DNA from: Sphingopyxis sp. DBS4
GTDB lineage: Bacteria; Pseudomonadota; Alphaproteobacteria; Sphingomonadales; Sphingomonadaceae
Length of the DNA stretch: 64,000 nucleotides
Direction: 5' to 3'
Assembly (NCBI RefSeq): GCF_024628865.1
Contig: NZ_CP102384.1
Coordinates: forward strand, 3,421,001 to 3,485,000
This document shows, piece by piece, positions 26,094 to 35,400 of this stretch. How positions within the stretch are numbered: the first letter of the stretch is position 1; each line of letters starts with the position of its first letter. The notes beneath the pieces were generated by a model. That model did not search any database. It was given only the letters and a program-made list of their open reading frames with translations, and was not told where the DNA came from. The position numbers were made by a program, and so were the translations under genes.

Positions 26094-26744
26094 TTAGCGG
26101 TGCCGCGTGGGCGAATCGGCAGCCTGCGCCTGCTTGCAAAGATACATGTCGCGGTCGGCGGCCGCCAATATCTCGGACTCGGTCGCCCCGGCGCGCAGCA
26201 TCGCGACCCCGAAACAGGCCGAGAGCGCGATGTCGTGTCCGTCATAGAGCGCCGGGGTCGCGCTCAGCACATGGCGCAGCCGGTTGACCTGGACGCGCGC
26301 GCCCTCTTCGCTCGACTGATCGAGGATCAGCCCGAACTCGTCGCCGCCGATCCGCGCCGCGACGTCGGTCGCGCGAATCGATTCGTCGAGGCGCTTGGCG
26401 ATTTCCATCAGCGCGAAATCGCCCGCGGCATGACCGAAACTGTCGTTGATATACTTGAGCTGATTGACGTCTACAAAGACGACCGCGGCGGTTTCGGCAT
26501 GACGCTCGAAGCGCGCAAGCCGCTGGTGGATCGCGGTCAGGAAATAGCGGCGGTTGAACAACGGGGTGAGCGTATCGCGCTCGGATACGCGCTCGAGCTC
26601 GGCGACGGCGATCTTCAATATCCGGTTTTCGCGGCGCAGCCCGTCGCGTTCCCGGCGCAGTTCGCGCAACTGGTCCTCGATGGAGTCGACGGATATGAAG
26701 CCGGTCCGATCGACCGCTATCCGTGCCCCCCCTGCGATATCCAT
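26094..26744 (-). CDS. Diguanylate cyclase (GGDEF) with N-terminal coiled coil
   Basis: A 216-residue protein that should make cyclic di-GMP. After a possible sensory N-terminus comes a coiled coil (about residues 20-53, RELRRERDGLRRENRIL), then the GGDEF domain with DTLTPLFNRRYF, the catalytic GGDEF at 133-137, and the inhibitory RxxD I-site as RATD at 124-127, five residues upstream, so product feedback is likely. No receiver or membrane domain is visible. It precedes the small helical protein gene and the TMEM165-like gene. Confidence 0.92.
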   Translation of the reverse strand: MDIAGGARIAVDRTGFISVDSIEDQLRELRRERDGLRRENRILKIAVAELERVSERDTLTPLFNRRYFLTAIHQRLARFERHAETAAVVFVDVNQLKYINDSFGHAAGDFALMEIAKRLDESIRATDVAARIGGDEFGLILDQSSEEGARVQVNRLRHVLSATPALYDGHDIALSACFGVAMLRAGATESEILAAADRDMYLCKQAQAADSPTRHR

Positions 26745-26954
26745 TCCCAGTCCCCGGTGCGGCCCATTTCTCCGCCGGCCGGATTGCCGACAGCTCTATC
26801 CATCTGCATCTGTTAGCTGCGACTGGATACCAATCGGTAAACGCGCGGCCCGAAATGCGGTGTGCCCCGCGGGCGTTGCCCCGCTGCGGGACAGCCGCTA
26901 GGGGGAAGGCGGCGGCGATTCATCGGCGGCGCGGCCGGGACAGGAGGGTGACGG

Positions 26955-27452
26955 ATGGGCGATGCAGCCCCAGAGGTGGGCGTGATCATGGGCAGCCAGT
27001 CGGACTGGCCGACCATGGCGCATGCGGTCCATATCCTCGAGGAGTTCGGCATCGCGCACGAGGTACGGATCGTCTCGGCGCATCGTACTCCCGACCGCCT
27101 CGTCGACTATGCGAAAAGCGCGGCCGGCCGCGGCCTCAAGGCGATCATCGCGGGCGCCGGGGGCGCCGCGCACCTGCCCGGCATGGTCGCTTCGATGACG
27201 CGCGTTCCCGTGCTCGGCGTCCCCGTCCAGTCGGCGGCCTTGAGCGGCGTCGACAGCCTCTATTCGATCGTCCAGATGCCCGGCGGCATTCCGGTGGCGA
27301 CCTTCGCGATCGGCAAGGCGGGGGCGACCAACGCCGGCCTGTTCGCCGCCGCACTGCTCGCCACCGAAAGCTCCGATCTGGCGCAAAAACTCGACGCATG
27401 GCGCGCCGCGCAGAGTGAAAGCGTCGCCCCCACCCCCGTTCGCGAGGGCTGA
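26955..27452 (+). CDS. purE: 5-(carboxyamino)imidazole ribonucleotide mutase PurE
   Basis: A 165-residue class I PurE, which converts N5-CAIR to CAIR in purine synthesis. The active-site motif MGSQSDWP (residues 12-19), SAHRTP, the [12 protein letters not shown] loop and the [14 protein letters not shown] segment are all present. A ribosome binding site GGAGGGTG precedes the ATG. The purK start is five bases after its stop, the usual purEK order. The ATG shown gives the normal N-terminus. Confidence 0.96.
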   Translation: MGDAAPEVGVIMGSQSDWPTMAHAVHILEEFGIAHEVRIVSAHRTPDRLVDYAKSAAGRGLKAIIAGAGGAAHLPGMVASMTRVPVLGVPVQSAALSGVDSLYSIVQMPGGIPVATFAIGKAGATNAGLFAAALLATESSDLAQKLDAWRAAQSESVAPTPVREG

Positions 27453-27456
27453 GTCC

Positions 27457-28530
27457 TTGCTGCCACCGGGCTCCACCATCGGCATCCTCGGCGGCGGCCA
27501 GCTCGGCCGGATGCTCGCTGTCGCGGCGGCGCAATTGGGCTACAAGGTCCACATCTTTGCCCCCGACGCCGAAAGCGTCGCCGCCGAAGTCACCGCGCAC
27601 CACAGCCAGGCCGCGTGGGACGACGAGCCGCGCCTCGCCGCCTTCGCCGCCGCCTGCGACATCGTCACCTTCGAGTTCGAGAATGTCCCTGTCGACACCG
27701 TCCGCTTCCTGTCGGGCCATGTCGCGGTGCATCCCGGCGCGCAGGCGCTCGAGGTCGCGCAGGATCGCCTCGCCGAAAAAAGCTTCGTCACCGATCTCGG
27801 CGGCCGCACCGCGCCCTTCGCCGCCGTCCCCGACCGCGCCGCGCTCGATGCGGCGCTGGCGGAGATCGGCGCGCCCGCGATCCTCAAGACCGTGCGCATG
27901 GGCTATGACGGCAAGGGGCAGGCACGCCTTGCCGGCGCCGCCGACGCCGATGCGGCGTGGGAGACGATCGGTCGGCACGCCGCGATCCTCGAAGGCTTCG
28001 TCGCCTTCGCGCATGAATTTTCGGTGATCCTCGTCCGCGGCATCGACGGCGAAATCCGCTTCTGGGATTCGCCGGTCAACGTCCACGAAGACGGCATTCT
28101 CAGCACCGCCAGCCTGCCGCCTCCGCCGATCGTCCTGGATCAGCAGGACGCGGCGCGCGCGATGATGGCGAAGGTCGCCGACGCGCTCGACTATGTCGGC
28201 GTCCTCACCGGCGAATTCTTCGCCACCGAGGCGGGACCCGTGTTCAACGAAATGGCGCCGCGCGTCCACAACAGCGGCCACTGGACGATCGAGGGCGCGG
28301 TGACTAGCCAGTTCGAAAACCATGTCCGCGCGATCGCCGGCCTGCCGCTCGGCAGCACCGCGACCCGCGCGCTGCCGATCGTGATGCGCAATCTGATCGG
28401 CGACGGAATCGCGCAAATCCCCGCGCTGCTCGCCGACGAAAATTGCCGCGTCCACCATTATAGCAAGACCGAAGTGCGCGAAGGCCGCAAGCTCGGCCAT
28501 GCCACATGGTGCGGAGCCACCCCGGCATGA
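27457..28530 (+). CDS. purK: 5-(carboxyamino)imidazole ribonucleotide synthase PurK
   Basis: A 357-residue ATP-grasp ligase that makes N5-CAIR from AIR, bicarbonate and ATP. N-terminal GILGGGQLGRMLAVAAAQLG, the ATP-grasp core (LKTVRMGYDGKGQ, FEFENVPVDTVRFL) and the metal-binding FNEMAPRVHNSGHWTIEG are visible. The likely start is a TTG at 27457 (MLPPGSTIGILGGG), preceded by GAGGG; a GTG at 27415, inside purE, is the only longer alternative. Its stop overlaps the folA start in ATGA. Confidence 0.93.
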   Translation: MLPPGSTIGILGGGQLGRMLAVAAAQLGYKVHIFAPDAESVAAEVTAHHSQAAWDDEPRLAAFAAACDIVTFEFENVPVDTVRFLSGHVAVHPGAQALEVAQDRLAEKSFVTDLGGRTAPFAAVPDRAALDAALAEIGAPAILKTVRMGYDGKGQARLAGAADADAAWETIGRHAAILEGFVAFAHEFSVILVRGIDGEIRFWDSPVNVHEDGILSTASLPPPPIVLDQQDAARAMMAKVADALDYVGVLTGEFFATEAGPVFNEMAPRVHNSGHWTIEGAVTSQFENHVRAIAGLPLGSTATRALPIVMRNLIGDGIAQIPALLADENCRVHHYSKTEVREGRKLGHATWCGATPA

Positions 28531-29021
28531 GCCGCCCCGAGATCACGCTGATCCTTGCGCGCGCCGCCAACGGCGTGATCGGCGCCGACGGCAGGATGCC
28601 GTGGCACCTCCCCGCCGACCTCCGCCGTTTCAAGCAGCTCACCATGGGCCGGCCGATGATCATGGGGCGCAAGACCTTCGACAGCCTGCCCGCGATTCTC
28701 GAAGGCCGCCGCCACATCGTCCTCACCCGCGATCCCGATTGGCAGGACGAGGGCGCGGAGACTGCGCACAGCATCGAGGAGGCGCTGAAGCTCGCCAACG
28801 CACCGCAGGTGATGGTGATCGGCGGCGCCGAAATCTATCGCCTGTTCCTGGCCATGGCGACGCGGATCGAACTGACCGAAGTCGCGCTGGAGCCCGCGGG
28901 CGATGCGACGATCGCCTATCCCGATGCGGCCGACTGGCAAGAAATCGCGCGCGAGGATCATGCCGCAAGCGACGGCCGCCCGGCCTACAGCTTCGTCACC
29001 TTCACGCGCCGGACGAAATAG
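28527..29021 (+). CDS. folA: Dihydrofolate reductase FolA
   Basis: A 164-residue chromosomal-type DHFR that reduces dihydrofolate with NADPH. Visible are the N-terminal ILARAANGVIGADGRMPWHL (with the conserved Trp and the substrate-binding region), the RRFKQLTMGRPMIMGRKTFDSL helix-strand pair and the VIGGAEIYRLFL NADPH-binding segment. Its ATG overlaps the stop of purK (ATGA), so it is translationally coupled to purEK. Confidence 0.95.
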   Translation: MSRPEITLILARAANGVIGADGRMPWHLPADLRRFKQLTMGRPMIMGRKTFDSLPAILEGRRHIVLTRDPDWQDEGAETAHSIEEALKLANAPQVMVIGGAEIYRLFLAMATRIELTEVALEPAGDATIAYPDAADWQEIAREDHAASDGRPAYSFVTFTRRTK

Positions 29022-29034
29022 GGGGGAGAAAAAC

Positions 29035-30234
29035 ATGCGTCGCTGGCTGATCGGCATATTCGCGCTGCTGCTCGTCGCGGCGGCCGCTTTCTTCCTCTTC
29101 GCACCGGGCATGATCGAGCGCGGCACGAACAAGATCGACGGCAAACCGCTGCTGCACGTCAGCGAGCATGCCAAAGCGCTGCACAAGACGCTGACGATCG
29201 TCGATCTCCACAGCGACAGCCTGCTGTGGAGCCGCAATTTCCTGAACCGCGCCGACCGCGGCCATATGGACCTGCCGCGCCTCGAAGAGGGCAATGTCGC
29301 GCTGCAGATATTGTCGAGCACGACCAAGGCGCCCAAGGGCCAGAATTACGACGCGAACAGCGGCGACACCGACATCGTCACCGCGCTCGCGATCGCCCAA
29401 CTCCAGCCGGTGCGGACGTGGAACTCGCTGCTCGAACGCTCGCTCTGGCACGCCGAGAAGCTCCACCGCGCCGCCGCCGCCTCGGCGGGCAGGCTCGTCG
29501 CGGTCGCGACGCAGGACCAGCTCGACGCGCTGCTCGCTGCGCGGCGAACGAAAGTGCCGCCGCCGGTCGGCGCGATGATGAGCGTCGAGGGATTGCACAA
29601 TCTCGAAGGCCATATCGACAATCTGGACAAGCTCTACGCCGCGGGCGTCCGCATGGCGGGGATCACCCATTTCTTCGACAATGAGTTCGCCGGATCGATG
29701 CACGGGCTGAAAAAGGGCGGTCTCACTCCGCTCGGCCGCGAGGTCGTGCGGCGGATGGAGGCGATGGGGATGATCGTCGATGTCGCCCATTGCAGCCACG
29801 CCTGCGTCGCCGACATCCTCAAGGTCGCGCGCCGCCCGGTCGTATCGAGCCACGGCGGGGTGCAGGCGACGTGCAAGGTCAACCGCAACCTCACCGACGA
29901 CGAAATCCGCGGGGTCGCCGCGACCGGCGGGGTGGTCGGCATCGGCTATTGGGACGCCGCGGTCTGCGACACCTCGCCCGCCAGCGTCGCCAAGGCGATG
30001 AAGCATGTCCGCGACCTCGTCGGCATCGAGCATGTCGCGCTCGGCAGCGACTATGACGGCGCCACCACCGTCCGCTTCGACACCTCGCAGATCGTGCAGG
30101 TCACCGAAGCGCTGATCGAGGCGGGCTTCACCGACGACGAAATTCGCGCCGCGATGGGCGGCAACGCGATCCGCGTGCTGCGCGCAGGGCTGGTCCCGCT
30201 AACGCCGCCGCTCGACCGGAACGCCGCCGAGTGA
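29035..30234 (+). CDS. Membrane dipeptidase (M19 family)
   Basis: A 399-residue zinc dipeptidase anchored by an N-terminal membrane segment (LIGIFALLLVAAAAFFLFAPG). Conserved M19 metal and substrate residues are visible: the first zinc pair in IVDLHSDSLLWS, the bridging Glu in MMSVEGLHNL, His in DVAHCSHACV, His in VVSSHGGV, and Asp in LGSDYDG. It lies 13 bases after folA behind a strong GGGGGGAGA site. It probably cleaves dipeptides or related amides in the periplasm; the substrate is not known. Confidence 0.9.
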   Translation: MRRWLIGIFALLLVAAAAFFLFAPGMIERGTNKIDGKPLLHVSEHAKALHKTLTIVDLHSDSLLWSRNFLNRADRGHMDLPRLEEGNVALQILSSTTKAPKGQNYDANSGDTDIVTALAIAQLQPVRTWNSLLERSLWHAEKLHRAAAASAGRLVAVATQDQLDALLAARRTKVPPPVGAMMSVEGLHNLEGHIDNLDKLYAAGVRMAGITHFFDNEFAGSMHGLKKGGLTPLGREVVRRMEAMGMIVDVAHCSHACVADILKVARRPVVSSHGGVQATCKVNRNLTDDEIRGVAATGGVVGIGYWDAAVCDTSPASVAKAMKHVRDLVGIEHVALGSDYDGATTVRFDTSQIVQVTEALIEAGFTDDEIRAAMGGNAIRVLRAGLVPLTPPLDRNAAE

Positions 30235-30249
30235 CCCCTGCTATCGTCC

Positions 30250-30356
30250 CGATTCCCCGAGCGAAGCCGAGGGGCCATGCCGAGCGCAGTCGAGGCAGCG
30301 ACCGTGCAGTTTTTCGCTTCGCTCGAAGGAGCCCCTCGGCTTCGCTCGGGGAATCG
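30250..30356. repeat. Palindromic repeat, family F, 25-bp perfect arms
   Basis: Perfect 25-bp inverted arms beginning CGATTCCCCGAGCGAAGCC (30250-30274 with 30332-30356), and an inner region with further partial symmetry. It lies between the dipeptidase gene and ribF. Confidence 0.9.
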
Positions 30357-30379
30357 GAGTTTGCAGGGTCGCCAGCGCC

Positions 30380-31309
30380 ATGATCCGCCTCGACGGCCAC
30401 GACCGCATCCCCGAAACCCTGCGCGACGGCGTGATCGCGCTCGGCAATTTCGACGGCTTTCACCTCGGCCATCAGGCGGTCGTCGGGCGCGCCGTCCATC
30501 ATGCGACCGACGATGCGCGGCCGTGCATCGTCGCGACCTTCGACCCGCATCCGGTGCGCTTCTTCAAGCCCGACGTCCCACCCTTCCGCCTGACGACGCT
30601 CGCCCAGCGACAGGAATTGTTCGCCGCCGCGGGCGCCGACGCGATGCTCGTCCTGCCCTTCGACGCGACGCTCGCCGCGACCACCGCCGAGGATTTCATC
30701 ACCGAACTGCTGCTGGGTCGCTACGGCGCCGCGGGGGTCGTCACCGGCGCCGATTTCGTGTTCGGCAAGGGGCGCGGCGGCAATGTCGTCACTCTCGCCG
30801 ACCACGCCCGCCGCCTCGGCTTCTTCACCGAAATGGTCGCGCCGGTCGACGACGCGCAGGAAGTCGTTTCGTCGAGCCGCATTCGCGACGCGCTGCGCGC
30901 GGGCGATTGCGCGACCGCGACGCGCCTCCTCACCCGCCCCTTCACGGTGCGCAATATCGTCCAGCACGGCGACAAGAACGGCCGCCTGCTCGGCTTCCCG
31001 ACCGCGAACCTCGACATGGGTCAATATCTGCGCCCGCGCTACGGCATCTATGCGGTCACCGGCCGCCTTCCCGATGGCCGCATGCTCAAGGGCGCGGCGA
31101 ATCTCGGCATCCGCCCCAGCTTCGACCCGCCGAAAGAATTGCTCGAACCGCATTTCTTCGACTTCGCCGAAGACCTCTACGGCCAGGAAATCGACGTCGC
31201 TTTCCACGCCTTCATCCGGCCCGAGGCGAAGTTCGACAGCATGGACGCATTGATGGCGCAGATCGCGGCCGATTGCGACGCGGCAAAAACCCTGCTCGCC
31301 GAGCTGTAA
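30380..31309 (+). CDS. ribF: Bifunctional riboflavin kinase/FAD synthetase RibF
   Basis: A 309-residue enzyme making FMN and FAD from riboflavin. The N-terminal FAD-synthetase half has ALGNFDGFHLGHQ and a nucleotidyl-transfer SSSRIRDALRAGD segment; the C-terminal kinase half has GDKNGRLLGFPTANLDM, the AANLGIRPSF block and the acidic end. It precedes a GDPD-like gene and then ileS-lspA, a gene order seen in many proteobacteria. The start follows a palindromic repeat. Confidence 0.95.
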   Translation: MIRLDGHDRIPETLRDGVIALGNFDGFHLGHQAVVGRAVHHATDDARPCIVATFDPHPVRFFKPDVPPFRLTTLAQRQELFAAAGADAMLVLPFDATLAATTAEDFITELLLGRYGAAGVVTGADFVFGKGRGGNVVTLADHARRLGFFTEMVAPVDDAQEVVSSSRIRDALRAGDCATATRLLTRPFTVRNIVQHGDKNGRLLGFPTANLDMGQYLRPRYGIYAVTGRLPDGRMLKGAANLGIRPSFDPPKELLEPHFFDFAEDLYGQEIDVAFHAFIRPEAKFDSMDALMAQIAADCDAAKTLLAEL

Positions 31310-31330
31310 CCATCATCCGGGGGGGATGGC

Positions 31331-32371
31331 ATGACCGACAACGACGACTGGGCCGCGGCACTCGAAGGCCCGACCAGGAAGCCGATGAAGCGCGGCACCA
31401 AAATCTTCCTTTGGGCCTTCGCCGCGCTCGTCGCCTGGCTCACCCTGTCGAACGCCAGCTGGCTCGCTCCCGATCCGGCCGGCAAGCGCGTCCTCATCGC
31501 CCATCGCGGCGTGGCGCAGCTTTTCGATCATAGCGGGGTCACCGACGAGACCTGCACCGCGACGCGCATCTTCACGCCCGAACATAATTATATCGAAAAC
31601 ACCCTGCCCTCGATGAAAGCGGCGATCGGTCGCGACGCGGGCATGGTGAAATTCGACGTCGCGGCGACGAAGGACGGGCAGGTCGCGGTCTTCCACGACT
31701 GGACGCTCGATTGCCGCACCGACGGCAAGGGCCCGATCCGCGACCGTACCATGGCCGAGCTGAAGGCGCTCGATGTCGGCTATGGCTACACCGCCGACGG
31801 CGGCAAGACCTTCCCCTTACGCGGCAAGGGCGTCGGCCTGATGCCCAGCCTCGACGAGGTGCTGCACGACCTCGGCCACGCCTCGCTGCTCATCAATTTC
31901 AAGTCGCGCAATCCCAGCGAGGCCGAGCTCGTCCTCGCCAGCTTCGCGCGCGCCGGGATTGATCCGAACCAGCCGCGTTTCGGCTTTTTCGGCAAGGCGC
32001 GGCTGATGCAGGTCATCCGCGCCAGGGCGCCCAAGGCGTGGACGATGGACCCCGAAAGCGCCAAGCGCTGCACGAAGGATTATATCAAGTTCGGCTGGTC
32101 GGGCTGGTATCCGCCGAGCTGCGTCGGCGGCACGATCATCGTCCCGCTCGACTATCAATGGGCCTATTGGGGCTGGCCCGACCGCCTGCAGGATCGCGCC
32201 GCGAAGCACGGCACGCGCGTGCTGTTCGTGGGCCCGCGCGGCAGCGACACGGACGGCATGGGGCTGACCGAGGTCCAGCAACTGACCCGCATCCCGGCGA
32301 GCTTCACCGGCTATGTGTGGATCGACGATATCTACAACCTCGGCCCGGCGCTCAGGCCGCGGCAGAAATAG
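31331..32371 (+). CDS. Glycerophosphodiester phosphodiesterase-like protein, altered metal motif
   Basis: A 346-residue GDPD-fold protein with an N-terminal membrane anchor (TKIFLWAFAALVAWLTLS). HRG occurs as AHRGVAQLF (H58, R59), IENT as YIENTLPSM (E89) and HDW at H122. The usual E-x-D metal pair before the strand is K107-F-D109 here (MVKFDVAATKDG), so one expected metal ligand is missing. It may be a divergent enzyme or a non-catalytic relative. It follows ribF by 21 bases and precedes ileS. Confidence 0.8.
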   Translation: MTDNDDWAAALEGPTRKPMKRGTKIFLWAFAALVAWLTLSNASWLAPDPAGKRVLIAHRGVAQLFDHSGVTDETCTATRIFTPEHNYIENTLPSMKAAIGRDAGMVKFDVAATKDGQVAVFHDWTLDCRTDGKGPIRDRTMAELKALDVGYGYTADGGKTFPLRGKGVGLMPSLDEVLHDLGHASLLINFKSRNPSEAELVLASFARAGIDPNQPRFGFFGKARLMQVIRARAPKAWTMDPESAKRCTKDYIKFGWSGWYPPSCVGGTIIVPLDYQWAYWGWPDRLQDRAAKHGTRVLFVGPRGSDTDGMGLTEVQQLTRIPASFTGYVWIDDIYNLGPALRPRQK

Positions 32372-32421
32372 CGCCAGCCGAAGGTTTGCGCGCACGCGAA
32401 TCTGCGCTAAGCGCCGCGACC

Positions 32422-35400
32422 ATGAGCGACACTGCATCCAGTCCAGAAGCGCGCGATTATCGCGACACCGTCTTCCTGCCCAAGACCGACTTCCCGATGA
32501 AGGCCGGCCTGCCGCAGAAGGAGCCGCTGATTCTCGCCAAATGGCTCGAGGGCAATCTCGAGGGGCAGATTCGCGAAGCCCGCAAGGGCCGCGACCAGTT
32601 CATCCTCCACGACGGCCCGCCCTACGCCAATGGCGACATGCACATCGGCCACGCGCTCAACCATATCCTCAAGGACATGGTCGTCCGCACCCAGACGCTG
32701 AAGGGCCGCGACGCGCCTTATGTTCCCGGCTGGGACTGCCACGGCCTCCCCATCGAATGGAAGGTCGAGGAGCAATATCGCAAGAAAAAGCTCAACAAGG
32801 ACGAGGTTCCGGTCGAGGAATTCCGCGCCGAATGCCGCGCCTATGCGCAGCATTGGGTCGATACCCAGCGCGAGCAGCTGAAGCGCCTCGGCATCGGCGG
32901 CGACTGGGACCATCCGTACCTCACGATGGATTATGAGGCCGAAGCCACCATCGTGCGCGAACTGCTCAAATTCGCCGCGAACGACATGCTCTATCGCGGC
33001 GCCAAGCCGGTGATGTGGTCGCCGGTCGAAAAGACCGCGCTCGCCGAAGCCGAGGTCGAATATGAGGATATCGTCTCGACCCAGATCGACGTGGCGTTCG
33101 AGATCGTCGAGAGCCCGATTGCGGAACTGGTCGGCGCGCATGCGGTGATCTGGACGACGACGCCGTGGACGATCCCGGTCAATCAGGCTTTGGCTTATGG
33201 GCCGGAGGTTGAGTACAAACTCTATACCATCGCTGTGACGCTCACCGGCTTTGACACGGTGAACGCAGCAGAGCGCCCGACCTTCGATGCCATCGATGGA
33301 AAGAAGGTTCTGATCGCGGACAACGACGTATTGTTCGCCGAGTTCAATGCGCGTCTTCGCCAGTATTGGCCCGGCGCTGGCTTGGTTGATCTCGACGACT
33401 GGAAGGGCAAGGGCTCCGACCTCGCCGGAACCATCGCCCGCCACCCGATCTACAACTATCTTCGTCATCCCCGCGAAAGCGGGGACCCAGAGCGTGCATC
33501 GGCTGACCCCACCCTGGGTTCCCGCTTTCGCGGGAATGACAAGGATTGGGAGCGCGCGCTGGAATTCTATGCCCGCCCGCGCCACTTCCTTGCGGGCGAT
33601 TTCGTCACCACCGACAGCGGCACCGGGCTCGTCCATATGGCGCCCGACCATGGCGAGGATGATTTCGATCTCTGCAAGGCGCACGGCCTCGATCCCGTGT
33701 TCGCGGTCGAGGGCGACGGCAAGTATCGCGCCGACTGGGCGTGGCTCGGCGGTCAGGGCAGCGTGATCAACCCCAAGTTCAACGCCCCCGACGGCCCGAT
33801 CTGCACCGACCTTCGCGATGCGGGCGCGCTGCTCGCGGCGAGCGCCGATTACAAGCACAGCTACCCGCACAGCTGGCGTTCGAAAGCCAAGGTCATCTTC
33901 CGCTGCACGCCGCAATGGTTCGTGCCGATGGACAAGGTGATGACGCATATCGAGCCCAAGACGCGCGGCGAAAAGCGCTGGGAAAGCGAAGGCGGCGCGA
34001 TCAACCCCGCCGAGGAGAGCCTTTGCGCCGCCCCAACGCTGCGGCAGGCGGCGATGCAGGCGATCGCCGACACGCGCTTCGTCCCCGCCAAGGGCCGCAA
34101 CCGCATCGGCAACATGGTCGAGGGCCGCCCCGACTGGGTGCTCAGCCGCCAGCGCGCATGGGGCGTGCCGATCACGCTATTCGTCGATCGCAAGACCGGG
34201 CAGTATCTCAACGATCCACTCGTCAACGACCGCATCGTCGCGGCAATCCGCGAATCGGGCGTCGATGCGTGGAGCGACGAACGCGCACAGGACTATCTCG
34301 GCGACGCCTATGACGCCGCCGATTACGAACGCATCACCGACATCCTCGACGTCTGGTTCGATTCGGGCTGCACCCACGCCTTCGTCCTCGAAAGCGGCCG
34401 CTGGCCCGCGCTCGTCCGTCACGACGGTTCGACCCACAGCGCCGACCTCTATCTCGAAGGCAGCGACCAGCATCGCGGCTGGTTCCAGTCGTCGCTGCTC
34501 GAAAGCTGCGGCACCCGCGGACAGGCGCCCTACAAGGCGGTGCTGACCCACGGCTTCACGATGGACGCCAAGGGCTTCAAAATGTCGAAGTCGCTCGGCA
34601 ACACGATCAGCCCGATCGACCTGATGCGCGACTATGGCGCCGACATCCTCCGCCTGTGGGCGCTGAGCGTGGACTTCACCGAGGATCACCGCATCGGCAA
34701 GGAAATCCTGACCGGCGTCGCCGACCAGTATCGCAAGCTGCGCAACAGCTTCCGCTATCTGCTCGGCGCTTTGGAGGGCTTCACCGAGGAAGAACGCATC
34801 ACCGACGTTTCGGCGATGCCCGAACTTGAGCGCTATATGCTCTCGCTGCTCGCCGACCTCGACGCGAAGATGGCGCAGGCGGTCGATGACTTCGACTACA
34901 ACACATACACCCGCCTGCTCGCCGATTTCTGCAACGAGGATCTGTCGGCCTTCTATTTCGACATCCGCAAGGACGTCCTCTACTGCGACCTCGGCCCCGC
35001 CGCCCCGCTCGGCACCGACACCCGCCGCGCGTACCGCAGCGTGCTCGACGTGCTGTTCCATGCGCTGGTGCGCTATGCCGCGCCGGTGCTGGTGTTCACG
35101 AGCGAAGAGGTGTGGGGCACGCGCTATCCCGACGCAGGCAGCGTGCATCTGCTCGAATGGCCCCACTTCGATCAACTCGTGTGTCCCCGCGAAGGCGGGG
35201 ACCCAGAGCTGGCATCGGCTGACTCCGCACTGGGTTCCCGCCTTCGCGGGAACACGCAACTGATGGAGAAGTGGGCGCAAATCCGCGAAACCCGCGCGCT
35301 CGTCACCGAACGTATCGAGCCGCTGCGCCGCGAAAAGATCATCCGCTCCAGCCTCGAAGCCGAGGTCTGGTTCCCCCACGAAGCGGGCGACGTCGATTAT

